In this document: positions 16,889 through 25,006 of the stretch, one piece after another
Numbering within the stretch: the stretch's first letter is position 1
How the letters are laid out: each line of letters begins with the position of its first letter
DNA from: Clostridia bacterium
GTDB taxonomy: Bacteria; Bacillota; Clostridia; Oscillospirales; Acutalibacteraceae
Direction of reading: 5' to 3'
DNA length: 45,256 nucleotides
Assembly (NCBI GenBank): GCA_017410585.1
Contig: JAFQQM010000072.1
Span: forward strand, 1-45,256
The notes under the pieces: model-generated
Databases searched by the model: none
Told to the model about the DNA's origin: nothing
Seen by the model: the letters and a program-made list of their open reading frames with translations, nothing else
Translations under genes and position numbers: made by a program

Positions 16889-17692
16889 ATGTATACCAAA
16901 AATATCTGCCTGTTCGTGCCCTATCGCGGCGAGACCGACGGGCTGTATACCGCGCGTTTTGTGCTGGAAACGGCACAGTCGGCGGATACCACGTTGCGTA
17001 CCGCCGCCACCGTGCGGGCGTGCTACGTCTGCGAGGGTAGCGGACAGTTGCATTCTGTCGGACGGGTACGGCCGCTTGGGGTGGGCGATCTGTTTTTCAC
17101 CTTTGAAGGGGAATTGTTCGCCATCGAAAACGTCAACGGGTTGAAGTATATGTATATCAGTTTTCTCGGCGGACGCGGAAACCAACTGCTTGACCGGCTC
17201 GGCATAAATCGGCACAACCGACTGTTCCATCGTATGAATCGGGTGGGACAATTCTGGGAAACGGCACTGGGGATGCAGGTGGAGATGACCGACGTCATCA
17301 CCGAAAGTGCGCTGCTGTACGCCTTTTCCTGCATCGAACAGCAACAGACCGCCTCACCCAACCGTGACGGCGGCACCGTGGCACGTATCCGCCAAGCATT
17401 GGAAGACGGCTTTTCCCGCAGTGAACTGTCGCTGGAAACGCTGGCATCCGATCTGGCGTATAATAAAAAATATCTCTCCTCGCTGTTTAAGAAAACGACC
17501 GGTGTCGGGGTGGTGGAATACCTGCAGAGTCTGCGGATACAGCACGCTTGCGCGATGATGGAGCAGGGATTTACCGCCGTGGCGGACATCGCCTCGCATT
17601 GCGGCTTTGATGATCCGCAGTATTTCTCCAAGGTCTTCAAACGACACCTCGGCCTGACCCCCACCCAGTATATCCGACAACGGGAGAAATAA
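16889..17692 (+). CDS. AraC-family transcriptional regulator
   Basis: 267 residues. An N-terminal ligand-sensing part of cupin type (about 1-110; VGDLFFTFEGELFAI fits the beta-barrel) is followed by two helix-turn-helix motifs: one near 181-203 (ETLASDLAYNKKYLSSLF) and one near 229-252 (VADIASHCGFDDPQYFSKVF), then the family end LGLTPTQYIR. Start ATG has a weak ribosome binding site (GGGTGATGTAAG). Divergent from the Gfo/Idh/MocA-DMT operon with a palindrome between the promoters, so it probably activates that operon in response to its sugar-like substrate. A bidirectional terminator follows. Confidence 0.9.
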   Translation: MYTKNICLFVPYRGETDGLYTARFVLETAQSADTTLRTAATVRACYVCEGSGQLHSVGRVRPLGVGDLFFTFEGELFAIENVNGLKYMYISFLGGRGNQLLDRLGINRHNRLFHRMNRVGQFWETALGMQVEMTDVITESALLYAFSCIEQQQTASPNRDGGTVARIRQALEDGFSRSELSLETLASDLAYNKKYLSSLFKKTTGVGVVEYLQSLRIQHACAMMEQGFTAVADIASHCGFDDPQYFSKVFKRHLGLTPTQYIRQREK

Positions 17693-17721
17693 AAAAAAGA
17701 CCTTGTTCAAGGTCTTTTTTT
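17692..17721. terminator. Bidirectional terminator
   Basis: 13-bp stem A7-GACCTT / AAGGTC-T7 with GTTC loop, directly after the AraC stop and before the end of the convergent WYL gene. Confidence 0.85.
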
Positions 17722-17737
17722 ATTGACAGCCGAGAAA

Positions 17738-18718
17738 TCATTCGGCCAGTTGAGCGACCTTTTCTCGGTATTGCTCGATGGCGGAATCGGGGGATAAGAT
17801 CCGCAACGCACCGCCAAATTGGAACAGCCATCCCCAAAAGGTGGGGCTGAGTTGCACCTTGACGGTGGCGGCGCATTCGGTCTCTCCCAGCGGGATCATT
17901 CGGGTGTTCTCACCAAAGCGGTCGTACACCGCGCCGATGAGGTGGTTCGCAAAACGGATGGTGATCTGTTCCGGCTGACCGCCGTACATCTTAAACGCCT
18001 GCTCGGTGTAGCCGGCAACGCTCTCGCGCAGTATCACCGCCTGCTCGCAGATCGGCTCGTCGATGATCTCCACGCTGTCCATTCGATCCACGCGATAGTT
18101 GGCGGTGTTGCCGTGGCGGGAACTGTAGGTCATCAGATAGTAGTTGTCCTCGTTGAACACCAGCCCGACCGGTTCCACCACGTAGTGATGCCCGTCACGG
18201 CGGTACGCTTTTTGCCCGTTGGCGTCCAGATCGTAGTAACGGAAGATGACCTTCTTTTGCCGCACCAGTGCCTGTTCCAGACGATCGACCGTGTAGTAGA
18301 TAGACTCGTTGCTATGCTTGCGGGTATTGAAACTGACCTGATTGCCGGTGAGGATCTCCGCCTGATGACTGCCGCCGAGAGCGGCGATCTTACCGATGAG
18401 TTCTTCGGTCTTTTTCTCGGTGACGAAACTGGCCGCCTGCACCGCGTCGATGAGAATTTTGAGTTCCGGCACGCTGAAACTGCGGTCTTCCACGTAATAG
18501 CCTTTTTCGTGGCCGAGCATCGCCCACATCACCTCGAAGCCTTGCTCGTTGAGCAGGGCGATATCCCGCGACAGCGTGCGTCGGTCGCAGGTGATGCCCT
18601 GCTCGACCAAGCGGGCGCAGATCGCAGACGCGCGCAAAGGATGCTGTTCGTCGGTCTCCTGCCGCAAGATCTCCATCAGTTTGAGCAGTTTGATCTTCTG
18701 GCAATTTTCCTTCGGCAT
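17738..18718 (-). CDS. WYL-domain transcriptional regulator
   Basis: 326 residues. An N-terminal winged helix (about 1-65: KLLKLMEIL...CDRRTLSRDIALLNEQGFEV) of DeoR/HTH_11 type is followed by a WYL domain (about 145-225: VIFRYYDLD...HYVVEPVGLVFNEDNYYLMTYS...YRVDRM) and the WYL C-terminal extension. WYL domains sense ligands or nucleic acid and often control stress, DNA repair or defence genes; no obvious target is adjacent. Start ATG follows CGGAGGTGGCGTT. The leader carries a 23/24-bp tandem repeat right after the -10 box, a likely place for autoregulation. Confidence 0.88.
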   Translation of the reverse strand: MPKENCQKIKLLKLMEILRQETDEQHPLRASAICARLVEQGITCDRRTLSRDIALLNEQGFEVMWAMLGHEKGYYVEDRSFSVPELKILIDAVQAASFVTEKKTEELIGKIAALGGSHQAEILTGNQVSFNTRKHSNESIYYTVDRLEQALVRQKKVIFRYYDLDANGQKAYRRDGHHYVVEPVGLVFNEDNYYLMTYSSRHGNTANYRVDRMDSVEIIDEPICEQAVILRESVAGYTEQAFKMYGGQPEQITIRFANHLIGAVYDRFGENTRMIPLGETECAATVKVQLSPTFWGWLFQFGGALRILSPDSAIEQYREKVAQLAE

Positions 18719-18729
18719 AACGCCACCTC

Positions 18730-18776
18730 CGTTGGGGGTTTGTTTTTTCTCATCGTGGGGGATTGTTTTTTCTCAT
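18730..18776. repeat. Tandem repeat in the WYL gene leader
   Basis: Two adjacent copies of a 23-24 base unit (18730-18753 and 18754-18776) that on the plus strand read G5-run, TTG, T6, CTCAT. They differ at only a few positions. They lie between the -10 box and the ribosome binding site, so they may be operator copies or a leader RNA element. Confidence 0.6.
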
Positions 18777-18803
18777 TATACCACCCCTTCCGGCAAAAGT
18801 AAA
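18775..18803 (-). promoter_or_regulatory. Promoter of the WYL regulator gene
   Basis: Minus strand TTTACT - 17 bases - TATAAT, with TGG just before the -10 (extended -10 like). Confidence 0.65.
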
Positions 18804-18866
18804 CCGCCAACCCGCACATTTTTGTTACTCTTTCAAAATAAGCGGGAGTTTTTGATGCGGGGAAAC

Positions 18867-18898
18867 AAAAAAGCACCACCGACGGGTGATGCTTTTTT
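18867..18898 (-). terminator. Hairpin terminator downstream of the hairpin array
   Basis: Stem A6-GCACCACC / GGTGATGC-T6 with GACG loop and one mismatched pair. Runs of A and T on both sides. It would end a minus-strand transcript from the promoter at 18937-18965 before it reaches the WYL gene. Confidence 0.7.
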
Positions 18899-18936
18899 AT
18901 TTTGAAAGGGTTGCACAAATTCGAACCCTCGTGATG

Positions 18937-18965
18937 ATTATACTATAAATCACAAATAAAATCAA
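18937..18965 (-). promoter_or_regulatory. Promoter facing a short terminated unit
   Basis: Minus strand TTGATT (18965-18960) - 17 bases - TATAAT (18942-18937). The -35 overlaps the outermost hairpin of the array. Only about 65 bases separate the expected start of transcription from the terminator at 18867-18898, and no open frame is seen there. Confidence 0.5.
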
Positions 18966-19130
18966 CGGCATAGCCGTTGCATATCATCAACGGTATTAAC
19001 CGTTGCATATCATCATTGCGAAAGAATTTTTGATACACACCTAAAGGTGTGATGAGATACAAGGGCGGTCTTACCGCCCTTGATGATATACACGCTGACG
19101 CGTGATGATATACCATTGCTTTCGCAATGG
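18963..19130. repeat. Array of seven short hairpins with inverted halves
   Basis: Perfect stems differ in sequence but share an 8-base linker. Left half, plus orientation: CAACGGC/GCCGTTG (18963-18979), linker CATATCAT, CAACGGT/ACCGTTG (18988-19005), linker CATATCAT, then a broken unit starting CATTGCGAAAG. Right half, where the linker is the complement: CACACC/GGTGTG (19036-19051), ATGAGATA, a 10-bp stem CAAGGGCGGT (19060-19082), ATGATATA, CACGC/GCGTG (19091-19104), ATGATATA, CCATTGC/GCAATGG (19113-19130). Most stems begin with CA and end with TG. The sequence of each stem varies while the linker is kept, and the linkers of the two halves are complementary to one another. Lies just past the tRNA-Arg terminator. 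Confidence 0.8.
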
Positions 19131-19132
19131 AT

Positions 19133-19168
19133 AAAAAAATCCGACAAGTCGAAACTTGTCGGATTTTT
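19133..19168 (-). terminator. tRNA-Arg terminator
   Basis: Hairpin ATCCGACAAG / CTTGTCGGAT with a short loop, flanked by A and T runs, directly following the encoded CCA end of the tRNA on the minus strand. Confidence 0.85.
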
Positions 19169-19245
19169 TGGCCCGCCCGGAGGGATTCGAACCCCCGGCC
19201 TTTGGAATCGGAATCCACTGCGATATCCAGCTTCGCCACGGGCGG
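19169..19245 (-). tRNA. tRNA-Arg (anticodon CCG)
   Basis: Folded by eye on the minus strand: 7-bp acceptor stem CCGCCCG/CGGGCGG, 4-bp D stem GCGA/TCGC, anticodon loop TTCCGAT giving anticodon CCG (reads CGG, Arg), 5-base variable loop, T arm GGGGG-TTCGAAT-CCCTC, discriminator G and an encoded CCA (19171-19169). The first pair of the anticodon stem (27-43) is a G-A mismatch; the other stems pair fully apart from one G-U. Confidence 0.92.
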
Positions 19246-19257
19246 CGGTACTTTGAT

Positions 19258-19286
19258 ATTGTACACCATTTCCGTTCGTTTTGCAA
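19258..19286 (-). promoter_or_regulatory. Promoter of tRNA-Arg
   Basis: Minus strand TTGCAA - 17 bases - TACAAT, ending 13 bases before the mature tRNA 5' end. Confidence 0.7.
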
Positions 19287-19345
19287 GAGGTATTTTTGTT
19301 TTGTTATCTCTCTTTCTGTCGATCGCCTTACCCACCATTATAGGG

Positions 19346-19374
19346 TTGCTTTTCTGTTGCCGATGTGGTATCTT
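19346..19374 (+). promoter_or_regulatory. Promoter of the membrane-anchored protein/esterase pair
   Basis: TTGCTT - 17 bases - TATCTT, about 24 bases before the start codon at 19398. Only a moderate match. Confidence 0.4.
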
Positions 19375-19397
19375 AAAAACAAAGGAGTGGGATATGC

Positions 19398-19724
19398 ATG
19401 AAACGATTGATCGTTTTGGTGGTGGCGGTGGCCGCCGTTGTCGCGATAGCGGCAGTAGGCTTGGGGCAACGCTCAGGCACCGTGGATTTTCGCGGCGAGG
19501 TGATCGCCATCGATACAGCGGGTGAGCAGGTAATCTTGACGTTGCATGGCATCGGTGACACGCAATACACCGTCACCGCCGATGCCAAGACCAACGTACA
19601 CTATGATCATCCGGAGGACGGTTCTATCCGGTTGGAAGAAATTCAAGTGGGAGATACCGTCGAAGGCGATTACAAACGAGCAGGCAAACCCTATGCCAAG
19701 GAACTGGAAGTCTTATACCGATAA
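19398..19724 (+). CDS. Small membrane-anchored/secreted protein, OB-like
   Basis: 108 residues. N-terminal hydrophobic segment (residues 4-22, LIVLVVAVAAVVAIAAVGL) serves as signal anchor or signal peptide; there is no lipobox Cys. The rest is a short all-beta domain (about 27-105) with GEVIAIDTAGEQVILTL, YTVTADAKTNV and EIQVGDTVEGDY, which looks like the small OB-type extracytoplasmic domains (DUF3221-like) of Firmicutes; this assignment is tentative. Start ATG at 19398 is preferred to the out-of-frame ATG at 19394; AAAGGAG precedes it. The esterase gene follows after 16 bases. Confidence 0.7.
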   Translation: MKRLIVLVVAVAAVVAIAAVGLGQRSGTVDFRGEVIAIDTAGEQVILTLHGIGDTQYTVTADAKTNVHYDHPEDGSIRLEEIQVGDTVEGDYKRAGKPYAKELEVLYR

Positions 19725-19740
19725 CGCAGGAGGCAAAAAA

Positions 19741-20481
19741 ATGAAACGGATCACCGACGTGGCGTATGGAACACATCCTCGCCAAAAACTGGATTGGTAT
19801 CTCCCCGATAGCACCGGCTTTCCGCTGATGGTGTACATCCACGGCGGTGGGTTGGAAGGCGGTCGCAAGGAAGAAATGACCGCCGCCGGCACCCAGTTGG
19901 CGGAGGCGGGTATCGGCTTTGTCAGCGTGGAGTACCGCCTTTATCCCGATGCCAAGTACCCCGAATTTATCGAGGATGCCGCCCAAGCGGTGGCGTGGGT
20001 CACGGCTCATCGCGCCGAATACGGGGCGGGCGAAGCCCTCTACGTCGGCGGCAGTTCCGCCGGTGGGTATCTCTCGATGATGCTGTGCTTCGATCCGCAG
20101 TGGCTGGCACCCTACGGCATCGACCCCGCCGATATCACCGGTTGGATCCACGATGCGGGACAGCCCACCACCCATTTCAACGTCTTGCGCGAGCGTGGCG
20201 TGGACACCCGCCGGCTGATCGTGGACGAGGCCGCCCCACTCTATCATATCGGCACCGCCGAGCGGCTGGCACCGATGCTGTTTATCGTCTCGGATAACGA
20301 TATGGAAAACCGCTGGGAGCAGACTATGCTGGTGTTATCCACCTTAAAACATTTCCGCTACGATGAGAGCCGCATCCAACTCAAAGTGATGCACGGCAGT
20401 CATTGCCACTACGTCGTCATTCCGAAGGAGGACGGCAGTAACGCCTTTGCCGATATTGTGCAGGAATATATCACTAAATAA
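19741..20481 (+). CDS. Alpha/beta hydrolase (esterase/lipase family)
   Basis: 246 residues from the ATG at 19741, preceded by GGAGG; the frame is open further upstream but overlaps the previous gene without similarity. Motifs of the HSL/BD-FAE-like esterases: HGGG oxyanion hole (34-37), nucleophile elbow GGSSAGG (S106), acid near D185/D187 (IVSDND), and the C-terminal His region MHGSHCHY (about 217-224). No signal peptide, so cytoplasmic. Such esterases often deacetylate sugars or cleave short acyl esters; next to glycosidase operons it could remove acyl groups from glycans, which is inference. Followed by a strong bidirectional terminator. Confidence 0.87.
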   Translation: MKRITDVAYGTHPRQKLDWYLPDSTGFPLMVYIHGGGLEGGRKEEMTAAGTQLAEAGIGFVSVEYRLYPDAKYPEFIEDAAQAVAWVTAHRAEYGAGEALYVGGSSAGGYLSMMLCFDPQWLAPYGIDPADITGWIHDAGQPTTHFNVLRERGVDTRRLIVDEAAPLYHIGTAERLAPMLFIVSDNDMENRWEQTMLVLSTLKHFRYDESRIQLKVMHGSHCHYVVIPKEDGSNAFADIVQEYITK

Positions 20482-20521
20482 CAAAAATCTACCCCCGATA
20501 TAATCGGGGGTAGATTTTTGT
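20481..20521. terminator. Bidirectional terminator
   Basis: 19-bp perfect stem ACAAAAATCTACCCCCGAT and its complement, 3-base loop, between the convergent esterase and GH2 genes. Confidence 0.88.
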
Positions 20522-23332
20522 TTATCCTTCGGTATAGGTGAGGCGATAGTATCCGTCGGCGGGGAGGTTCGGTTGCCACGGGGGCAGGGTCGTGCGGCCG
20601 TCGTTTGCCGGTTGATCCGCATAGCGGATGCTATCCACCGTCTGTCCGTTTTGGTCGGTCACGGTGACCGCCACGGTCAGCCGTTCGCCGCGTTTGGTGC
20701 CAAACACCACCGGCGTCACCGCAAAGCCTTCGCCCTTCAGCGGATCGACGTCCGCCGAGGTGACGCAACGGGGCGCAAACAGTTCCCGTAGGGCGTAAAA
20801 CGCCAGTTTGGGGTAGCCGTACATATCGATGGGCGGTTTCAAATAACCGCCGTCATTCGCGCCGCTCATCAGACAGCACCACAGCATCCCGTCCGCATCC
20901 TGCAACCGCAGTTGTTTGGTGGCGTAATGCGCCGCCAGCGCCTGCCACGCTTGGCTTGGGAGCCATTCGTCCTTGGAGAAACGGAAGCCGAGAACGTCCT
21001 CATCGGGGAACTCATACGAATACTCGTTAAAATAGGTTGCCGCTTCGGGGACGGTCGGATCGGGGCGGCCGATGACCGCATACTCGCTCACCAGATACGC
21101 CCGCTGTCGGTTTTGCAACAGTTCCGGCTGGTGCGACCACGCCTGCCGGCGAAGTTTGTCCCAGCCGCTGCCGTAGCCGAGCAGGATGGCGTACGTATGC
21201 GCCGAGCGCACCACCAGCGGGTCGGTCCAATACGGCGAAGCGGTCACCGCCCTGCCGGTATGATCGGCGGTGCCGGCATCGTTATAGTAGGCGCAACCGG
21301 CGGTGGGATAACTGTCCCCCGCGTAATACAAATGCGAGATGGGGCAAAGAAGGCGGGTGGTATCCACGCTTTTGACCGCCGGCACGAATTCCTCGCAGAT
21401 GCGATCGATATCCGACAACGTCGGGTGATATTCGTTCGCGCCCTCCCACATCACGATGCTGGGGTGACTGCGAAGCGGTTTGATCTGTTCCAGATAGGCA
21501 TCCCGCGCCGCCCAATGCGGCTGGAACTGCATCTGTTCCACGCTGTCAACGTGGCGGGTGGTCCAGATGAGCAGGATGCCGAGACGGTCGGCATACCGCG
21601 CAAAACGGCGGTCGTTGTTGCCGTAGCCGAGTACGTGCAAGCGCAGGGTATTCCCCCCCATCGCACGGATCATCAAGAGTTGCCATGCCACCTGCTCGTC
21701 CTTCGGACAAACGTGGGTCACCGGCGTTTCGTCGTGCGGCGGCAACAACTGCATCGTCAACGCGCCGGTCATCACCACGCGTTGTCCGTTTACCTGCAAC
21801 TCGCCGTTTTTCTGTTGGATGACGCGGAAACCGGTCTCGATCACCGTGTCGTCCACCGCTACGCCGTCCACCGTCGCCTCCAGACGCACGGTATACAGCG
21901 TCGGCGTCTCCGGCGACCACGGCGCGGCCGCAAAGGTGAGGGTGCGATCAACGGTCTCTTCGGCCGCAAACGAACCGATCCGTACCTCTTCGCCCGCTTG
22001 CGGATACAGCGGTCGCAGGTAGACTTGCAGTTTGCAGGGGGCGGAGACCCGCGCACGGATGCGGGCGCGGACCTTGCCGCCATCGACCGACAGCGTATCC
22101 ACCACCGGCTCGGTCACCGCCACGCGGTTATATAGAAACAAGGTTGCCGGTTCGGCAAACCAACCGATATAGTTATCCTGCTGACGATGCCAGTTGTACA
22201 GCGATTGCGGCCCACGCGGGCGCACCAGCAACCGCAGCCAATTGTCCCCATCCCGCAGGTAGGGGGTGACGTCCAAGGTCAGCGCATCAAAACCGTCGGT
22301 GTCTGCCACACAAACGCCGTTTACGGTCACTTCGCCATCCGGATCAAGCGACGGCACCGACAAGACGGCTTGTTCGTAAGACCCGACCGTAAAGCGTTTT
22401 TCCAGCACCAGCGCCTTATCGCGGTTGGCATAACCGCCCACCGCATACGGCAGTTTGACCTCGCCCAACACCTCGGCAGAGGCAGACACGGCGGGGGCGG
22501 GCAGAAAGAAATCGGTCACCGTTTCGGCGGCAGTCTCCAGCCGTTCCGGCACAAGCCGCCAGCCGCCGACGTGAAACATCCCGCTGTCGACAAACAGTAA
22601 ATCGGGATCTTGTGCGCAGGAAAGCGGCAGATCACGGGTCCATTCTCCGCCCACCGCAACGTCGTAGGTGGTGGGGCCCAACAGCAATTCCACCCGTTGC
22701 GGGGTACCGAAATCGAAATGCCCCACCGTCACGTTCTGCGGATGATACGGGCAACGGTCGCCGATGCGGGCCACTACTTCGCCGCTTGCGTACAAGCCCA
22801 GTTTGACCACGTCGCGCACACCGGCGCGCAGTTCCACCGTCTTACCGACGGTGGTGTCCCCCACCTTACCGAAACCGTCCACCGCGTAAGCGGGGTCGAT
22901 CTCAAAAGTGAAGATCAGCCGTTTGACCCGACCGACCGGCAGGCGGTAACCCGCCGACGGGGTGGGGGCAACCTCTTTCGGGGAAAACACCAACGCCCCG
23001 TCCGTAACGGTCGCCGCGGCGGTGTACAGTTGCCAGCCGACATATTTCTCCGGCTGTGGCAATAACGACGCCGTCATCCGATCAAAGCGAACGACACGGG
23101 TCCGTTGCGGGCAGGCGTGATCCCGCTCAAAGGCGGCCGCCATCTCGGCGGCGGCGGTCGGATCGACCGCTTTTTGCGGGCGGGTGGGGAGATCGTGTGC
23201 CTCCTGCATAAACGCCGCATAGCGGTCCAGAAATTCCCGTCTCTCCGACGCGGTCAGTACCGCGTCATCGGTGAGATCGGGTGCTTCCGGCAACCGGTGA
23301 TGATAATAAATGAGTTCCTGCGTCTTGTTCAT
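20522..23332 (-). CDS. Glycoside hydrolase family 2 protein
   Basis: 936 residues, no signal peptide, probably cytoplasmic. A long N-terminal region (about 1-280) of unclear fold precedes the GH2 sugar-binding jelly roll (about 285-400), an Ig-like domain (about 400-505) and the TIM barrel. The acid/base is NE at 633-634 (MWEGANEYHP), and the expected nucleophile Glu is E750 in LVSEY. Hence a retaining beta-glycosidase (galactosidase, glucuronidase or mannosidase); I cannot tell the substrate. Second gene after the rhamnosidase-like gene (23-base gap, same strand), so the pair probably acts on one rhamnose-containing glycan or glycoside. Confidence 0.88.
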   Translation of the reverse strand: MNKTQELIYYHHRLPEAPDLTDDAVLTASERREFLDRYAAFMQEAHDLPTRPQKAVDPTAAAEMAAAFERDHACPQRTRVVRFDRMTASLLPQPEKYVGWQLYTAAATVTDGALVFSPKEVAPTPSAGYRLPVGRVKRLIFTFEIDPAYAVDGFGKVGDTTVGKTVELRAGVRDVVKLGLYASGEVVARIGDRCPYHPQNVTVGHFDFGTPQRVELLLGPTTYDVAVGGEWTRDLPLSCAQDPDLLFVDSGMFHVGGWRLVPERLETAAETVTDFFLPAPAVSASAEVLGEVKLPYAVGGYANRDKALVLEKRFTVGSYEQAVLSVPSLDPDGEVTVNGVCVADTDGFDALTLDVTPYLRDGDNWLRLLVRPRGPQSLYNWHRQQDNYIGWFAEPATLFLYNRVAVTEPVVDTLSVDGGKVRARIRARVSAPCKLQVYLRPLYPQAGEEVRIGSFAAEETVDRTLTFAAAPWSPETPTLYTVRLEATVDGVAVDDTVIETGFRVIQQKNGELQVNGQRVVMTGALTMQLLPPHDETPVTHVCPKDEQVAWQLLMIRAMGGNTLRLHVLGYGNNDRRFARYADRLGILLIWTTRHVDSVEQMQFQPHWAARDAYLEQIKPLRSHPSIVMWEGANEYHPTLSDIDRICEEFVPAVKSVDTTRLLCPISHLYYAGDSYPTAGCAYYNDAGTADHTGRAVTASPYWTDPLVVRSAHTYAILLGYGSGWDKLRRQAWSHQPELLQNRQRAYLVSEYAVIGRPDPTVPEAATYFNEYSYEFPDEDVLGFRFSKDEWLPSQAWQALAAHYATKQLRLQDADGMLWCCLMSGANDGGYLKPPIDMYGYPKLAFYALRELFAPRCVTSADVDPLKGEGFAVTPVVFGTKRGERLTVAVTVTDQNGQTVDSIRYADQPANDGRTTLPPWQPNLPADGYYRLTYTEG

Positions 23333-23355
23333 AGATGCTCTCCGGCTATGAAAAA

Positions 23356-24960
23356 TTAGAGAATTTCCACCGCCACACCTTCCGGTGCAACGACCGCCGC
23401 CACGCCGTCGACGATCTTGACGGTCAGATCGCCCTGCGGCAACGGGAAGGTCGCTTCAATGCGGGACAGCCCCAGCGGATGCGGCGAAACGGTAACCTGC
23501 TTGCCACCGTCGGTGATGCGCACACCGACGATATATTCCGCGATAAAGGCGTACACGCCCGACGACCAACCGTGGCACAGCGAATGACGGAACTGCTGGT
23601 AGCAATGCTTGCCGAAATCGCCGTGGATATCACGGACGCCTTCCGGCGTCAATTCGTCGATGCGACCGCTGTTTTCCAACCATTCGACGTCGAAATCTTC
23701 CCAAAAACTGGTGGCACCGCGGGACAGCATCCCGCCGTAGTATTCTTTGATCAGCGGCAACATCTCGGTCCCGCCGGCCTTGGCCAACGCGGTGAGAATG
23801 TAATACGCCATAAAGGTGGAGAAGCCACGCGCACCGCCGGCCTCCAGCATCGCGGTGTCATCGGCTTCGCAACGCCCCGCCAGAATTTGGAACGCGCGCA
23901 CCGGCTTTAAGGTGGTTTCACCGGCCGTATACCGCGCCAAACGCGCCAACAGCAAACGGCAATCGGCGTTTTCCTCCAGACCGAGGAATTTTTCCGCCAT
24001 CATCATAAACTGCGCCGCCACGCCGGCCTGCGCTTCGGGATGATCGGCGGTGGACCAATCGAGGAAATACGACCTCTCCAGCCCGAAATCAAAGTCACCG
24101 TTTTCCTGCACGTAGGAGGCAATATGCGCGATCACGCGGCGTGCATAGTCGCCGTAGGTATCCAAAAGCGTGCGATCGCCGGTGAAAGCGATCATATCGC
24201 ACAGGTTGATCACCCACCACGCCGAGTAACTGGGGATGGTGTTCATCCACGTATCCGCAGGGGTAGACTCTGCCAAAAACGCCAGCGCGTTGTCCATATT
24301 CGGCGTCCGACCGAAACGGTACAACGAGGTCAGCAATTCGGGGTGCAAGTCTCCGCACCACACGACACGGTCACGCTTGATGCCATCCCACACGAAGTCG
24401 TTTTGCATACACAGTTTGAGGGTGTAGGCGGCCGTTTCAAGGATATCGTTTAAGAGCGGGTCGCTGGTGACGATCGAACCTTCGCGGGCAAAATCCGGCA
24501 ACACCGAGGTCGCGAGAATACTCTGCACGACCGTGAAACGCTCACTTTTGAGTTCCACCTTGACAAAGCGGAAACCGGTCTGACCGAAGGTCTGGTCGGA
24601 CATATTGGGCGCCTCCACCGTAAAATCGCGCATGGCGTGATGGTTGGTGGCGTTCTTCTCATCAATGGAAGACAGCGCCTCCATCACCGATTCGCCGAAA
24701 GTCAGCCGCCAGATCGAGGGCAACTCCGCCGAGCGGGTGAGCATACGGATGCCGCCGCACAGTTCCCGCCCGAAATCCAACAATACCCACGAACCGGCCC
24801 CCTCAAAACGGGTAAAACCGTCGCAATGGAACGCCAAGGCACACGGTTTTTCGTTGAGCAGGTTTTCCGGCTCGGTTACTTGATGCGAAGCCACCACCCG
24901 CACCGGCAACGATTCGGTACGGATCTCACGGCGGACGGTGCCGTTGCTTTGAACTGTCAT
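23356..24960 (-). CDS. Alpha-L-rhamnosidase-like protein (GH78-type, compact form)
   Basis: 534 residues from the ATG at 24960 (AAAGGAGCG upstream; the frame continues 33 codons further but over the promoter). Close paralogue of the protein at 2983-4596, aligning from end to end. Active-site loop WDGIKRDRVVWCGD gives D192, D197 and D204, with Asp at the usual Glu acid position; FWEDFD with E421 is the likely base. No signal peptide. First gene of an operon with the GH2 hydrolase. A 14-bp palindrome sits at the expected transcription start. Rhamnosidase activity is the best guess, not certain. Confidence 0.8.
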   Translation of the reverse strand: MTVQSNGTVRREIRTESLPVRVVASHQVTEPENLLNEKPCALAFHCDGFTRFEGAGSWVLLDFGRELCGGIRMLTRSAELPSIWRLTFGESVMEALSSIDEKNATNHHAMRDFTVEAPNMSDQTFGQTGFRFVKVELKSERFTVVQSILATSVLPDFAREGSIVTSDPLLNDILETAAYTLKLCMQNDFVWDGIKRDRVVWCGDLHPELLTSLYRFGRTPNMDNALAFLAESTPADTWMNTIPSYSAWWVINLCDMIAFTGDRTLLDTYGDYARRVIAHIASYVQENGDFDFGLERSYFLDWSTADHPEAQAGVAAQFMMMAEKFLGLEENADCRLLLARLARYTAGETTLKPVRAFQILAGRCEADDTAMLEAGGARGFSTFMAYYILTALAKAGGTEMLPLIKEYYGGMLSRGATSFWEDFDVEWLENSGRIDELTPEGVRDIHGDFGKHCYQQFRHSLCHGWSSGVYAFIAEYIVGVRITDGGKQVTVSPHPLGLSRIEATFPLPQGDLTVKIVDGVAAVVAPEGVAVEIL

Positions 24961-24983
24961 AATACTCGCTCCTTTACGGCTCT

Positions 24984-24997
24984 TGAAATCGGTTTCA
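24984..24997. promoter_or_regulatory. Candidate cre/LacI-type operator
   Basis: TGAAATCGGTTTCA, a 14-bp near-palindrome with central CG that fits the CcpA/LacI-family half-site pattern (TGNAANCGNTTNCA). It overlaps the expected +1 to +16 region of the rhamnosidase-like/GH2 operon. Confidence 0.5.
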
Positions 24998-25006
24998 GTT
25001 TTCTTT

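Noticed and set aside
18900-18936. tRNA remnant, suggested by GGGTTCGAATTT on the minus strand
   Set aside because: Only a T-loop-like stretch is present; no acceptor, D or anticodon arms can be folded around it.
18963-19130. Hairpin array considered as a CRISPR array
   Set aside because: The constant part is only 8-11 bases and the variable parts are palindromes 14-23 bases long that invert orientation midway. CRISPR repeats are longer and spacers are not palindromic, and no cas genes are present.
20912-22135. 407-codon open frame opposite the GH2 gene
   Set aside because: Shadow of the GH2 coding frame, which has catalytic NE and E residues in place.
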